Below the pieces are notes generated by a model that ran no database searches, was not told the origin of the DNA, and saw only the letters and a list, made by a program, of their open reading frames with translations. The position numbers were made by a program, and so were the translations under genes. 64,000 nt of DNA from positions 1 to 64,000 of the forward strand of contig SUZS01000008.1 of assembly GCA_015059785.1 (NCBI GenBank), read 5' to 3'. Shown one piece after another: positions 42,136-51,237 of the stretch (positions within the stretch are counted from its first letter, which is position 1; each line of letters begins with the position of its first letter). The DNA comes from Rikenellaceae bacterium. GTDB lineage: Bacteria > Bacteroidota > Bacteroidia > Bacteroidales > Rikenellaceae.

Positions 42136-43878
42136 ATGAGTAATTTAGATCAATTAGTACAGTCAAAGGCTCAGTCGTGGCTTGATGGCGATTACGACGA
42201 GGCAACAAAGGCGCAGGTGCGTCATCTTATGGAGAACGACCACAACGAGCTGGTTGAGAGCTTCTATAAGGATCTTGAGTTTGGTACTGGCGGACTGCGC
42301 GGTATTATGGGCGTTGGTACAAATCGTATGAACAACTACACTGTAGGATTTGCCACTCAGGGTCTTGCTAACTATCTGAAAATCAACTTTCCTGGTGAGG
42401 AGATAAAGGTTGCTATTGCGCACGATTCTCGTAATAACTCGCGCGTTTTTGCTGAGCGTGTAGCAGACATCTTTGCTGCCAACAACTTTAAGGTATACCT
42501 CTTTGATGCACTTCGCCCAACTCCGGAGTTAAGCTTTGCTATTCGTGAGCTTGGTTGCCAGAGTGGTGTAATGGTTACTGCTTCTCACAATCCAAAGGAG
42601 TATAACGGCTATAAGGCTTACTGGGCAGATGGCTCACAGGTAACCTCTCCGCACGATGTTAATATTATTAAGGAGGTTGAGAAGATTACAGAGGTAAGTC
42701 AGGTGCTTACTGGTGGCAATCCAGAGAATATTACTATTCTTGGCGAGGAGTTTGATAAGAAGTATCTTGCTGCTATCAAGGCTCTGTCACTCTCTCCAGA
42801 GTGCGTGGCAAATAATGCCGATTTGAAGATTGTCTACACTCCACTTCACGGTGCTGGTGTGAAGCTTGTTCCTGCTTCGTTGGCAAACTTTGGCTTTAAG
42901 AATGTTATTACCGTAAAGGAGCAGTGTGTTCTTGATGGTAACTTCCCTACTGTTGCCTCTCCAAATCCTGAGGAGCGTAAGACTATGCAGATGGCTATCG
43001 ACCTTGCACAGGCTGAGAATGCAGACCTCGTTCTTGCAACAGACCCAGATTCAGACCGCCTTGGTGTTGCTCTGAGAACTGGTAAGGGCGACTATGTGCT
43101 TCTTAATGGTAACCAGACCCTTGTCCTTATTATGTGCTACCAGCTTACTCGTTGGGCAGAGCTCGGTCTTATTAAGGAGGGTGATTATGTAGTAAAGACT
43201 ATCGTAACATCTATGATGCCTGACGCTGTTGCTGCTCACTATGGTGTTAAGTGCTACAACTGCCTCACTGGTTTCAAGTACATTGCAAAGATTATCCGCG
43301 AGCAGGAGGGTAAGCACACCTATATCGGTGGTGGCGAGGAGTCGTTTGGCTATCTTGCAGGCTCTTATGTACGCGATAAGGATGGTGTGTCAGCTTGCTC
43401 ACTCGCTGCCGAGGCTGCTGCATGGTGTCGCGATACAAAGGGTATGACACTCTATGAGTGGCTTCAGGATTTGTATGTTAAGTTTGGCTTCTACCGCGAG
43501 AGTCTTGTGAATGTTGTTCGCAAGGGTAAGGATGGCGCAGAGCAGATTCAGAATATGATGGTTCAGTTCCGCGAGAATCCTCCAAAGACTATTCTTGGCT
43601 CGCCAGTAGTTCAGGTATATGATTATAAGACCCTTGAGGTTCTTGATACCGTTTCAGGCGTTAAGTCAGCTATTGAGGGTATTGAGGATAAGAGCAATGT
43701 TCTTCAGTGGGTTACTGCTGACGGTACTAAGGTCTCTGTTCGCCCTTCAGGTACTGAGCCAAAGATTAAGTTCTACTTCGGTGTTAAGGCTACCCTACCA
43801 TCTGTAGATCAGTTTGACGAGGTGCAGGCGGCTCTTGATGCTAAGATGGAGGCTATTAAGGCTGAACTCAACCTGTAA
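42136..43878 (+). CDS. Phosphoglucomutase/phosphomannomutase (phospho-sugar mutase)
   Basis: A 580-aa alpha-D-phosphohexomutase. It has the phosphoserine loop VTASHNPKEYNGYK, the metal loop LATDPDSDRLGV, the sugar loop GGGEESFGYL and the phosphate-binding RPSGTEPKIK. It interconverts 1- and 6-phosphates of glucose or mannose; the preferred sugar is unclear. It is a single gene, ending directly in palindromic element X1. Confidence 0.92.
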   Translation: MSNLDQLVQSKAQSWLDGDYDEATKAQVRHLMENDHNELVESFYKDLEFGTGGLRGIMGVGTNRMNNYTVGFATQGLANYLKINFPGEEIKVAIAHDSRNNSRVFAERVADIFAANNFKVYLFDALRPTPELSFAIRELGCQSGVMVTASHNPKEYNGYKAYWADGSQVTSPHDVNIIKEVEKITEVSQVLTGGNPENITILGEEFDKKYLAAIKALSLSPECVANNADLKIVYTPLHGAGVKLVPASLANFGFKNVITVKEQCVLDGNFPTVASPNPEERKTMQMAIDLAQAENADLVLATDPDSDRLGVALRTGKGDYVLLNGNQTLVLIMCYQLTRWAELGLIKEGDYVVKTIVTSMMPDAVAAHYGVKCYNCLTGFKYIAKIIREQEGKHTYIGGGEESFGYLAGSYVRDKDGVSACSLAAEAAAWCRDTKGMTLYEWLQDLYVKFGFYRESLVNVVRKGKDGAEQIQNMMVQFRENPPKTILGSPVVQVYDYKTLEVLDTVSGVKSAIEGIEDKSNVLQWVTADGTKVSVRPSGTEPKIKFYFGVKATLPSVDQFDEVQAALDAKMEAIKAELNL

Positions 43879-44002
43879 TTTGTCGTGATAGTGGGGCATC
43901 TACTTCCGCTAACCTATAAAACAAGCAAAGGGTCGTACGCTTAGTACTACCCTTCGCTGTTTTATAGCCCGAGCGTTGTACCTGCCCCACTCTGACAACA
44001 AA
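43876..44002 (+). repeat. Palindromic 3' element X, copy 1 (after pgm)
   Basis: It begins at the pgm stop codon. Outer arms GTGGGGCA and TGCCCCAC pair exactly. An inner stem (TATAAAACA with TGTTTTATA, plus AGGG with CCCT) is capped by GTACGCTTAGTAC. The copy at 63036-63160 shares CGTGATAG, GGCATCTACT, CCGCTAA, TTAGTACTA and CACTCTGAC, with compensatory stem changes. It probably folds as RNA and may end the pgm transcript. Confidence 0.75.
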
Positions 44003-44023
44003 TTATGGGCGGAACAGCCTCTA

Positions 44024-44623
44024 TTAGAATGTAAAACCGAGACGGATGGTTAAGCAGTCGTAGGTATAATCATAATTCTGCCGCTCATTATGAGTCCATC
44101 TTGGCATATAGCCCAAATTAAGATAGCAACTGTATTTGCTATTGAATCGGTAGTTTACACCAACGGTAGGATTAATGTGAGGATAAAAACCTTGTTCGTA
44201 ATGCTCGCGACCGTCTTGGATAATAGGGACTAAAATACCCAATGATAATGAGACAAATGGTTGCCAACGACTTTTAGGGAGCAAATAGAGTCGGGCATTT
44301 GCATAAATTGGTATAGCTAAAGAATTGAAATCAAGAAACCATTCCAATCCTGTACCACCTCCTGTGAATATATAATTGTTAAACCTATATCCGGCTATAT
44401 ACTCAAAATTAAGAAAATATTCAGAGTAATCAAGAGCAGGACTTACCCCCACCTCCACCGACTGCTCAAAGCCTCGTCCTGTATGGGTGAGTGTTTTCTT
44501 TGGTTTTGGCTCTGGTTTTGGCTCGTAGGTCTCAATAGTGATGCCTTGAGCGGTTTTGAGCTGTTGGGCGTTGGCAGCAACGGCGCAAAGCAGAGCGGCT
44601 GCTAATATTATAAATCTTTTCAT
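44024..44623 (-). CDS. Outer-membrane beta-barrel protein
   Basis: A 199-aa protein, using MKRFIILAAALLCAVA as the signal peptide start (44623). A Pro/Lys/Glu spacer (YEPKPEPKPKKT) is followed by alternating strands ending in Phe (CLTIRLGFTF), typical of an OmpW/PorT-size barrel. The function is unknown. It lies 1 base after the lipoprotein gene, and the two are led by RNA copy 2. Confidence 0.75.
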   Translation of the reverse strand: MKRFIILAAALLCAVAANAQQLKTAQGITIETYEPKPEPKPKKTLTHTGRGFEQSVEVGVSPALDYSEYFLNFEYIAGYRFNNYIFTGGGTGLEWFLDFNSLAIPIYANARLYLLPKSRWQPFVSLSLGILVPIIQDGREHYEQGFYPHINPTVGVNYRFNSKYSCYLNLGYMPRWTHNERQNYDYTYDCLTIRLGFTF

Positions 44624-44624
44624 A

Positions 44625-45134
44625 CTACTTTGTCTGCTTGCTGTCAAATCGTTTTGTTGGAGAAGATACTATGTCGGACTCAAGGTCGCGATTCTTAACA
44701 GAGAGAGCCGACTGAACAAGCTCTGCATCGTCTTTAGTCGCTGTGCGGAAGTTACGATAATATGCAGGATAGCCCGAAACAGTAATCTCAAGTCGTTTAT
44801 TGACCGTTGCAACATCTATAATTGTTCCTACAAGCACATCGGCATTATGAGCCTTAGCAGCGCGTGAAAGAGCAATCTTTTTGAACTCTGCCATATTTGC
44901 AATCACAGCATCGGTAATTCTAATCTCTGCAAAAGCGGCCTTCTCTATGTGGGTAACCTTACTGTTTGACACCTCAAGGTCTGCCATAACGGGCGAGAGG
45001 AGCATAGATTGCTCAGGCTCAAGAATTCTTACTGATGACTCATAGTAGGCGCGCTCAACATTTGGCTGAGTCTGCTGCATTGCGCAACTTGTTGCAAGGA
45101 TAGCAACGGAGAGAATGGTTGAAAGTTTTTTCAT
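44625..45134 (-). CDS. Lipoprotein of unknown function
   Basis: A 169-aa protein, using the ATG at 45134 (MKKLSTILSV). The lipobox is ILATSC. The mature part has SMLLSPVMADLEVSNSK, a conserved-looking segment found in small Bacteroidota lipoproteins, and a YraP-like DVLVGTIIDV / LEITVSGYPAYYRNFR. It is the first gene after RNA copy 2, about 40 bases from its 3' end. Confidence 0.7.
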   Translation of the reverse strand: MKKLSTILSVAILATSCAMQQTQPNVERAYYESSVRILEPEQSMLLSPVMADLEVSNSKVTHIEKAAFAEIRITDAVIANMAEFKKIALSRAAKAHNADVLVGTIIDVATVNKRLEITVSGYPAYYRNFRTATKDDAELVQSALSVKNRDLESDIVSSPTKRFDSKQTK

Positions 45135-45175
45135 TTTAATTTGGTTTTGCGCCACCCGACCCCTATGCGGCAGAA

Positions 45176-45393
45176 AATAAAAAGAAAAGCGTGGAGCCGA
45201 AAACTTATTTTAGCAGTAAGGCTCTGGAATGCCATTGGAATAAAATAAGCAACAGTCCCACGCCGATACCCATAGGTACGACGCAAGAATAATGTCAGCC
45301 TATCTCTTCCAATGAATTTTCCAGATTCTACTGCGAGAATAGTCTTACACTTTTCGTGATGTATGTAACGCCGTGGAAATAATACTCACAGCA
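45176..45393 (-). ncRNA. Structured RNA or leader, copy 2
   Basis: It is bounded by TAATTTTG (45404-45397) and a U-rich end near 45178. The core 45307-45241 is nearly identical to copy 1. Helix A has wholly different bases but keeps perfect pairing: TTCCAATG (45307-45314) with CATTGGAA (45233-45240), and TTCCAGA (45319-45325) with TCTGGAA (45223-45229). The terminator-like CCACGC helix and a final hairpin before the ATG are also kept. This is the only feature seen between the lipoprotein gene and the MBL terminator. Confidence 0.78.
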
Positions 45394-45458
45394 CCACAAA
45401 ATTAGTAAAAATAACTTCAAAAGACAACACTCTTTTGAAAAATTGTAGGGTATGATGC

Positions 45459-45495
45459 AAAAAATGTCTTCCACTGTTGGTGAAAGACATTTTTT
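45459..45495 (-). terminator. Terminator after the MBL lipoprotein gene
   Basis: AAAAAATGTCTT at 45459-45470 pairs with AAGACATTTTTT at 45484-45495, with T runs on both strands. Confidence 0.8.
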
Positions 45496-45517
45496 AGAGG
45501 TATATAGCGTAAACGCT

Positions 45518-46753
45518 TTACTTGGACTTGTATGGTCCGTGAATAGAGGTTACGGTGTAGTTAAAGTCGTTGTCGTCAAGCATATAGACGCAGAAGTTCT
45601 CGCCCTTTGGTGCTACGCGCAGAACGATATGTCCATTGTATCCGCTGATTTTGCTAATAAGTTCTTTATTTGCCGCGTTGATGTCGGGATGGATGTTTGT
45701 GGCGAAGAAATCCTCTATAATAGGTAGTATTGCAGTCAGCTTCTCTGCATTTGGTTTTACTGATGAGAAGCAGTGCCCAATAACTACGCGCGGGTCAAAA
45801 TTACAGTTTTGCATCTGAGAACCCCAACTATTACCAGCAAGGTGGTGGTGGCTCTTAAAGGCGTCAAGATTGCCATTGCCGATAAAGTCGCGGAAGTAGA
45901 AGGCAACTAAATTCTGCGCCGTGCTTGTCAAATCGCCACAGGCAATATAGTCAAAGTCTCCGTATGTGATATGAAAACCGCAAGAGGCTGGGTTGCCGCC
46001 AACATTGGGTCTCTTGCCAGTGATACCTACGCTACCATCGCTATTTTTAGAGACCACAAAGCCATTTGCGCATATGTTGAGCAGGGTAAAGTTGCTGTAC
46101 TTCTCTGCATTGTGTCGTAGAACAATCTGCTCTTTGCCTGGGGTAAATCGCTCGGCAGTAAACCTACCCTCTTTAACTCCCCAGGTGACAAATGTTGCCC
46201 AGTCCTCAGATAGCTGACCGCTCATTGGGGGTGTAACATCGTCCTCCGTATATGTAGGATATAGTCTATCCAGTATGTGGTTGTATGGCACTTCGTCATA
46301 TAGGGCAAGTAGTCCCGCCTTGCGATATCCTACTGGCGAGGTCTGTGTCACTACATCCGCTGCGCCAATATGGTCAATATGCAGGTGTGAAGGTGCGCAG
46401 TAGTCAATCGCCTGCTTACCCGTTGGCATAAAGTGCTTTATATATTTGGCGTAGGTTATGTACGGGCGAACATCGGCAGAGGGCTTTTGTGGTATAGGAC
46501 TACCCTCTTCGTGTGCAATCTCTCCTGCATCAACAAGTAGAGTTGTGCCATCTGGAAGAATGTAGAAACAGCACTCTCCGCGACCGGTGTTTATAAAGTG
46601 TATGTCAAGAAATCCTTCGCTCCAGGCGGGCAGAGTCTTGCCTACTTTGGCCTTTGTGACTTTTTTGCTTGGCTCTACACTCTTCTCTGTATTGTTACTA
46701 CAAGTAACGCAGAGCAGAGCAATGGTGGTAAGAAGTAGAATAGTCTTTTTCAT
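45518..46753 (-). CDS. ComEC-like metallo-beta-lactamase-fold lipoprotein
   Basis: A 411-aa lipoprotein (LLCVTCS, Cys18). The MBL motif SHLHIDHIG gives His123, His125, Asp127 and His128. Further blocks are LLVDAGE before it and YIACGDL and HHHLAGNSWG after it, similar to the extracellular hydrolase domain of ComEC. The substrate is unknown; nucleic acid is a guess by family. The promoter is TATATTTG (46783-46776). Confidence 0.82.
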   Translation of the reverse strand: MKKTILLLTTIALLCVTCSNNTEKSVEPSKKVTKAKVGKTLPAWSEGFLDIHFINTGRGECCFYILPDGTTLLVDAGEIAHEEGSPIPQKPSADVRPYITYAKYIKHFMPTGKQAIDYCAPSHLHIDHIGAADVVTQTSPVGYRKAGLLALYDEVPYNHILDRLYPTYTEDDVTPPMSGQLSEDWATFVTWGVKEGRFTAERFTPGKEQIVLRHNAEKYSNFTLLNICANGFVVSKNSDGSVGITGKRPNVGGNPASCGFHITYGDFDYIACGDLTSTAQNLVAFYFRDFIGNGNLDAFKSHHHLAGNSWGSQMQNCNFDPRVVIGHCFSSVKPNAEKLTAILPIIEDFFATNIHPDINAANKELISKISGYNGHIVLRVAPKGENFCVYMLDDNDFNYTVTSIHGPYKSK

Positions 46754-46775
46754 AGGTTAGGTTTTTAGTCTATGC

Positions 46776-46827
46776 AAATATACAAAATTTGAAGCAAAAA
46801 AGCAAACCTCCGCAGAGATTTGCTTTA
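46776..46827 (-). promoter_or_regulatory. gdhA terminator hairpin followed by MBL gene promoter
   Basis: AAAGCAAA at 46800-46807 pairs with TTTGCTTT at 46820-46827, ending gdhA. TATATTTG on the minus strand at 46783-46776 then serves the MBL gene, 23 bases before its ATG. Confidence 0.7.
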
Positions 46828-46850
46828 TATATAAATAGGTATAACCGCCA

Positions 46851-48206
46851 CTATACGCAACCCTGTGCAATCATCGCCTCGGCAACTTTCATAAAGCCTC
46901 CGATGTTGGCGCCCTTCACATAGTTGATATATCCATCCTCCTCAGTGCCGTACTTAGTACATACTTCGTGAATGTTTTGCATAATGGAGTGGAGTTTCTC
47001 ATCTACCTCCTCAGCTGTCCACTTAATACGCATAGAGTTCTGTGACATCTCAAGACCTGAAGTAGCTACGCCGCCCGCATTTGAGGCCTTACCCGGAGCA
47101 TAGAGGAGTCTGTTCTTGAGGAATACCTCAATAGCCTCTGGTGTAGATGGCATATTAGCACCCTCTGCAACGCAGAAACAACCATTGTTTACCAGGGTCT
47201 GGGCCTCCTCTCCGTTGAGCTCGTTCTGCGTAGCGCAAGGCAGAGCGATGTCGCACTTTACGCTCCATGGACGCTCGCCAGCAAAGTATTGAGCTGTCGG
47301 ATACTTATCAACATACTCCCTAATTCTGCCGCGATATACATTCTTCAGAAGCTTTACATACTGAATCTTCTCCTCTGTAAATCCCTCTGGGTCATAGATG
47401 TAACCAGATGAGTCGGAGAGCGTTACAACTTTTGCGCCAAGTCGCATAGCCTTCTCGGCTGCGTGCTGTGCAACATTTCCAGAGCCAGATACGCAGACTG
47501 TCTTGCCCTCAAATGTCTCGCCGCGTGTTGCGAGCATCTGCTGTGTAAAGTAGCATAGGCCGTAACCAGTAGCCTCTGGGCGAAGTAGTGAGCCTCCCCA
47601 TCCTAAGCCCTTACCGGTGAATGTGCCTGTAAACTCATCGCGCAGACGCTTGTATTGTCCAAACATATATCCAATCTCACGACCGCCAACACCGATATCT
47701 CCTGCTGGAACATCTGTGTCGTGTCCGATGTGGCGATATAGCTCGGTTGTAAACGACTGGCAGAAACGCATAACCTCATTGTCTGAGCGACCCTTAGGGT
47801 TAAAGTCTGAGCCACCCTTACCACCACCCATAGGAAGTGTTGTAAGACTATTCTTGAATGTCTGCTCAAAGGCAAGGAATTTCATAATGCTCAGATTTAC
47901 AGAGGCGTGAAACCGAATACCACCCTTGTATGGACCAAGTGCGCTATTCATCTGCACACGGAAGCCTCGGTTAATTTCAATCTCGCCTCGGTCGTTAAGC
48001 CACGGTACGCGGAAGATAATTACACGCTCAGGCTCAGCAATACGCTCTAAAATTTTGAGCTGCTGTAGTGCTGGGTCTGAAACGATGTAAGGAGCAAGCG
48101 ACTCTGCAACCTCTCTTACGGCCTGATGAAACTCAGGCTCATTTGGATTTCTGGCGATAATTTGCGCCATAAAACCCTCTACATACTTTTTAGCATCTGT
48201 TTCCAT
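46851..48206 (-). CDS. gdhA: Glutamate dehydrogenase (hexameric type)
   Basis: It interconverts glutamate and 2-oxoglutarate plus ammonia. The chosen ATG at 48206 (METDAKKYVEGF) gives 451 aa, typical for the small hexameric class. It has YKGGIRFHASVN, the catalytic Lys region MGGGKGGSDFNPKG, and the nucleotide site CVSGSGNVAQHAAEKA. The serine-rich DSSGYIYDPEG after it suits NADP use, though this is not certain. It is monocistronic. Confidence 0.95.
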   Translation of the reverse strand: METDAKKYVEGFMAQIIARNPNEPEFHQAVREVAESLAPYIVSDPALQQLKILERIAEPERVIIFRVPWLNDRGEIEINRGFRVQMNSALGPYKGGIRFHASVNLSIMKFLAFEQTFKNSLTTLPMGGGKGGSDFNPKGRSDNEVMRFCQSFTTELYRHIGHDTDVPAGDIGVGGREIGYMFGQYKRLRDEFTGTFTGKGLGWGGSLLRPEATGYGLCYFTQQMLATRGETFEGKTVCVSGSGNVAQHAAEKAMRLGAKVVTLSDSSGYIYDPEGFTEEKIQYVKLLKNVYRGRIREYVDKYPTAQYFAGERPWSVKCDIALPCATQNELNGEEAQTLVNNGCFCVAEGANMPSTPEAIEVFLKNRLLYAPGKASNAGGVATSGLEMSQNSMRIKWTAEEVDEKLHSIMQNIHEVCTKYGTEEDGYINYVKGANIGGFMKVAEAMIAQGCV

Positions 48207-48298
48207 AACTAACCTAAATGTTCGTTCACAATGCAAAAATAGTACTTTTGCCAATTTGTTGTAACGCTAACCCACATTTTTATTGACATTTTATTGAC

Positions 48299-50143
48299 TT
48301 ATTTATCCTTTTTAACTCTTAAACGCCATATTGTACCCTCAATAAAACTTACCCAGATATTGCCGTTAGAGTCCGCTCTAAGGTCGTTTGCTGTAGAGTT
48401 GGCTACCTTTCCAACACCCAATAGCTCTCCGTTACTGCTTACTGCAGCAACCTTACCTCGGCGATTGGACATATATATTATGTCGTCGCTGATAGTCAGC
48501 GGACAGAAGCTGTGGTCATATCCCCACCCAGCATCTGTACACCACAGCTCTGTGTATGAGTTTGCATCCATTGCTACGGCAATCATCTGTCCATCCATTG
48601 TCTTGCTGTAGAATACTTTACCGTCGCTACTTAAACCACTGCTTTCACGCACTCGTCGCTCCTTTACTCTCCATATTTGCTTTCCTGTGTTAAGGTCTAT
48701 TGCGGTCATATATCTGTCTGGTGCAACTATCATTACCCTGCCATTAGAGACTCGTGTAACGACATTCCCGGGCGAGAAGAGCCTATTCTTAGAGCCGTTA
48801 CTCCAACGCCATAACTCACGACCAGAGTTGCAGTCTACGCAGTATAAATTGCAGTCCCACGCGCCGAATATCAACTTATCCCCTGCTACTGTTGGCCGAG
48901 CTTGAGGATGTGCAGTGCCGAAGGTGTAACACCAGACTATTCGCCCCGTGTTGCTGTCAATCTTTAGCATTTTGCCTCGCGCGCCAATGTATATATAGTC
49001 ATTGTGAAGCGTTCCGTTGCCAATAAAGGTGTTGCAATCTCTGTTGCGCCAAATCGGATTACCATTTTTGCGATTAAGGGCTACTATGCCCTGCGAGAGT
49101 GTTGCAACTATAACCTTATCCTTCGTTATAATTGGCGTTGAATATATCGGGTCTCTGAAACTGTAAATCCACTTAAATTGCTTGCTATCAAGACTGTATG
49201 CCTTTACTTCGCCCGCCGAATTACCGTAATAGAGCGTGTTATCTACTACTTGCGCAGCTGTGTACATTGCCGCGTTGTCAGTAATCACGCACTCTGCATC
49301 AAAGTCGCTGTACTCCAATGGCTCAGTGGCAGGTGACGGTGCGATGCTGTTTATGTAGCTGTCTGTCACTTGACAGATTGAGTAGCGATGCTCAGCGGCT
49401 TTACCAATAACTTTCTCGGCGATATGTATGGAGTCACCTTTGATTACAAGCTCTGTATAACCATAGCTGCGACCATTGTCAGTCGGAAGCATTAGACTGC
49501 GACCAATAATACCAGGTAATGAGTCAAAGTTCATCAACTGGGGTTTGTGGTAATGTCCGCATAGCGAGGCACTTACCGAGTACTTCTTCATAAGTTCCAC
49601 TACCTGATTTCTATTTGTTAAATCTCCATTGAGTGGATAGTGACAGATGGAGATAATCTTACCCTTTTTACCTTTTTTAAGTTGATTTTCAACCCACTTT
49701 AGTCGCGCGCCATCTTGTGCCGTTCCGTCTGCCATCTTGATGTATGGCCCTGCTGGATAGGCTACAAAGAGATATTCGCCCACGCGCGCAGTAGTACAGC
49801 CATTATGTCCCCACAGATGCTCAAAGTCCTTGCCGCCACTCTCGCTCCATGTTGTCTCGTGGTTGCCGTGAGTGACAATCTGGCGGTGTTTTATCTTTTT
49901 AAGGTGGTTGTACGCGCACTTTAACTCATCATAGCTGCCTATATTAGTCAAATCGCCTGCCACGACAACAAGGTTGTATGTATTGCCGTTTATCTCCTCT
50001 ACAAGAGAGGGCATAATCTTGTCATTGTCATTATTTGGGCTGATGTGTAGGTCAGCAAGAAGGGCGACCTTTATTGACTTATCATCAGCGTAGACCGCAG
50101 TAAGAGAGCATATTGCGGATATTATTAAAAGTAATCGTTTCAT
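48299..50143 (-). CDS. Exported calcineurin-like phosphoesterase fused to a PQQ-type beta-propeller
   Basis: A 614-aa secreted protein (signal MKRLLLIISAICSLTAVYA). Residues 25-245 form a metallophosphoesterase with LLADLHIS, GDLTNIGSYDE, THGNHET and CGHYHKP. Residues ~280-614 form an eight-fold PQQ/WD-like propeller with repeated W-x-W or IWR endings (NPIWRNRD, GRIVWCYTF, GKQIWRVKE). The fusion suggests substrate binding at the propeller. The substrate is unknown. It overlaps the small XRE gene stop by 1 base. Confidence 0.85.
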   Translation of the reverse strand: MKRLLLIISAICSLTAVYADDKSIKVALLADLHISPNNDNDKIMPSLVEEINGNTYNLVVVAGDLTNIGSYDELKCAYNHLKKIKHRQIVTHGNHETTWSESGGKDFEHLWGHNGCTTARVGEYLFVAYPAGPYIKMADGTAQDGARLKWVENQLKKGKKGKIISICHYPLNGDLTNRNQVVELMKKYSVSASLCGHYHKPQLMNFDSLPGIIGRSLMLPTDNGRSYGYTELVIKGDSIHIAEKVIGKAAEHRYSICQVTDSYINSIAPSPATEPLEYSDFDAECVITDNAAMYTAAQVVDNTLYYGNSAGEVKAYSLDSKQFKWIYSFRDPIYSTPIITKDKVIVATLSQGIVALNRKNGNPIWRNRDCNTFIGNGTLHNDYIYIGARGKMLKIDSNTGRIVWCYTFGTAHPQARPTVAGDKLIFGAWDCNLYCVDCNSGRELWRWSNGSKNRLFSPGNVVTRVSNGRVMIVAPDRYMTAIDLNTGKQIWRVKERRVRESSGLSSDGKVFYSKTMDGQMIAVAMDANSYTELWCTDAGWGYDHSFCPLTISDDIIYMSNRRGKVAAVSSNGELLGVGKVANSTANDLRADSNGNIWVSFIEGTIWRLRVKKDK

Positions 50144-50355
50144 TATAGCGTACCTTTGCGATGTTCAATAATATCCCCAGGCTGGCAGTCTAACGCCTCG
50201 CAGATAGCCTCAAGCGTTGAGAATCTAACAGCCTTTGCCTTGCCTGTCTTTAGTACTGATAGGTTGACAATAGAGATGCCTACCCTCTCGGATAACTCAG
50301 AGAGTGTCATCTTGCGCCTTGCCAGTATAACATCTAAGTTTATAATAATCGGCAT
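50143..50355 (-). CDS. Small XRE-family (YozG-like) regulator
   Basis: A 70-aa single-domain HTH protein (MTLSELSERVGISIVNLSVL ... LEAICEALDCQPGDIIEH). This subfamily usually sits by a DUF2975 membrane protein. Here it overlaps the phosphoesterase/propeller gene instead. Its promoter is interleaved with that of truA. Confidence 0.88.
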   Translation of the reverse strand: MPIIINLDVILARRKMTLSELSERVGISIVNLSVLKTGKAKAVRFSTLEAICEALDCQPGDIIEHRKGTL

Positions 50356-50387
50356 AATATCATTAAAGTTTTAATGTTTATCATTAA

Positions 50388-50433
50388 CAAAGGTAGTAAA
50401 AGTTTGCCAATTTGCAAATTTTAGTTACCTTTG
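50388..50433. promoter_or_regulatory. Interleaved divergent promoters for the XRE gene and truA
   Basis: Minus strand: TTTG (50418-50415), 19 bp, TACCTTTG (50395-50388). Plus strand: TTTG (50403-50406), 19 bp, TACCTTTG (50426-50433). Each -33 box lies inside the spacer of the other, so only one polymerase could bind at a time. The truA ATG is 3 bases past its -7 box. Confidence 0.75.
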
Positions 50434-50436
50434 TGT

Positions 50437-51201
50437 ATGCGATATTTTGTAGAGTTAAGATACGACGGTGCTGCGTATTGTGGTTGGCAGCGACAGCCCG
50501 ATATGCCATCAGTGCAGCAGACTATTGAGACTGCACTGACAAAATTACTGCGCACCCCTACTGAGATTGTGGGTGCGGGACGAACAGATACGGGCGTAAA
50601 TGCCTCGTACTATGTTGCACACTTTGATACGGATGTTGATGTGAATATTACGCAGATGCTCTATAAACTCAATATGATGCTGCCAAAGGATATCGGTATA
50701 TTCTCTATAACTCCCGTTGAGGTGACTGCTCACGCTCGTTTTGCCGCTATGGAGCGAGAGTATACCTATTTTATTAGCTCTGTGAAGAATCCATTCCGTC
50801 GCCACTCTGCTTGGTTGTACTATGTTCCATTAGATGTTGAGGCAATGAATCAGGCGGCAGCTAAACTAATGACCTATAGCGATTTTACATCATTTGCTAA
50901 ACTAAATTCTAATAATAAGACCAATATCTGCCGCATTATGGATGCTCACTGGAGTGTTGAGGAGGATGGCGTTTTGCGCTTTACCATTCGCGCTGATAGA
51001 TTTTTGAGAAATATGGTGCGCTCTATTGTCGGTACACTTGTAGATGTGGGTCGCGGAAGATATACTGTTGATGAGTTCTGCAAAATCGTTGAGGCCAAGG
51101 ACCTACGCCTCTCCAGTGCAGGCGCCCCCGCCCAAGGACTCTTCCTCAGCGATGTGGTCTACCATAGTTCGGTGTTTACAAAACACGACAAAAAAGAGTA
51201 G
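50437..51201 (+). CDS. truA: tRNA pseudouridine synthase A
   Basis: TruA makes pseudouridine at tRNA positions 38-40. The 254-aa protein, using the ATG at 50437 (MRYFVELRYDGAAYCGWQ), has the catalytic Asp in GAGRTDTGVNA and the conserved RFLRNMVRSIVGTL. An upstream TTG in frame adds two residues but lies in the promoter. The mRNA is probably leaderless. A hairpin terminator overlaps the stop codon. Confidence 0.95.
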   Translation: MRYFVELRYDGAAYCGWQRQPDMPSVQQTIETALTKLLRTPTEIVGAGRTDTGVNASYYVAHFDTDVDVNITQMLYKLNMMLPKDIGIFSITPVEVTAHARFAAMEREYTYFISSVKNPFRRHSAWLYYVPLDVEAMNQAAAKLMTYSDFTSFAKLNSNNKTNICRIMDAHWSVEEDGVLRFTIRADRFLRNMVRSIVGTLVDVGRGRYTVDEFCKIVEAKDLRLSSAGAPAQGLFLSDVVYHSSVFTKHDKKE

Positions 51202-51218
51202 TCGATGGACTACTCTTT
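51193..51218. terminator. Bidirectional terminator between truA and lpdA
   Basis: AAAGAGTAGTC at 51193-51203 pairs exactly with GACTACTCTTT at 51208-51218. It includes the truA stop codon (51199-51201). The opposite gene, lpdA, ends 20 bases further on. Confidence 0.8.
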
Positions 51219-51237
51219 ATCATTGGTATCCAGACCA

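Noticed and set aside
48207..48254. Longer gdhA start
   Set aside because: The 16 extra residues are not typical. METDAKKYVEGF is the usual start of this class.
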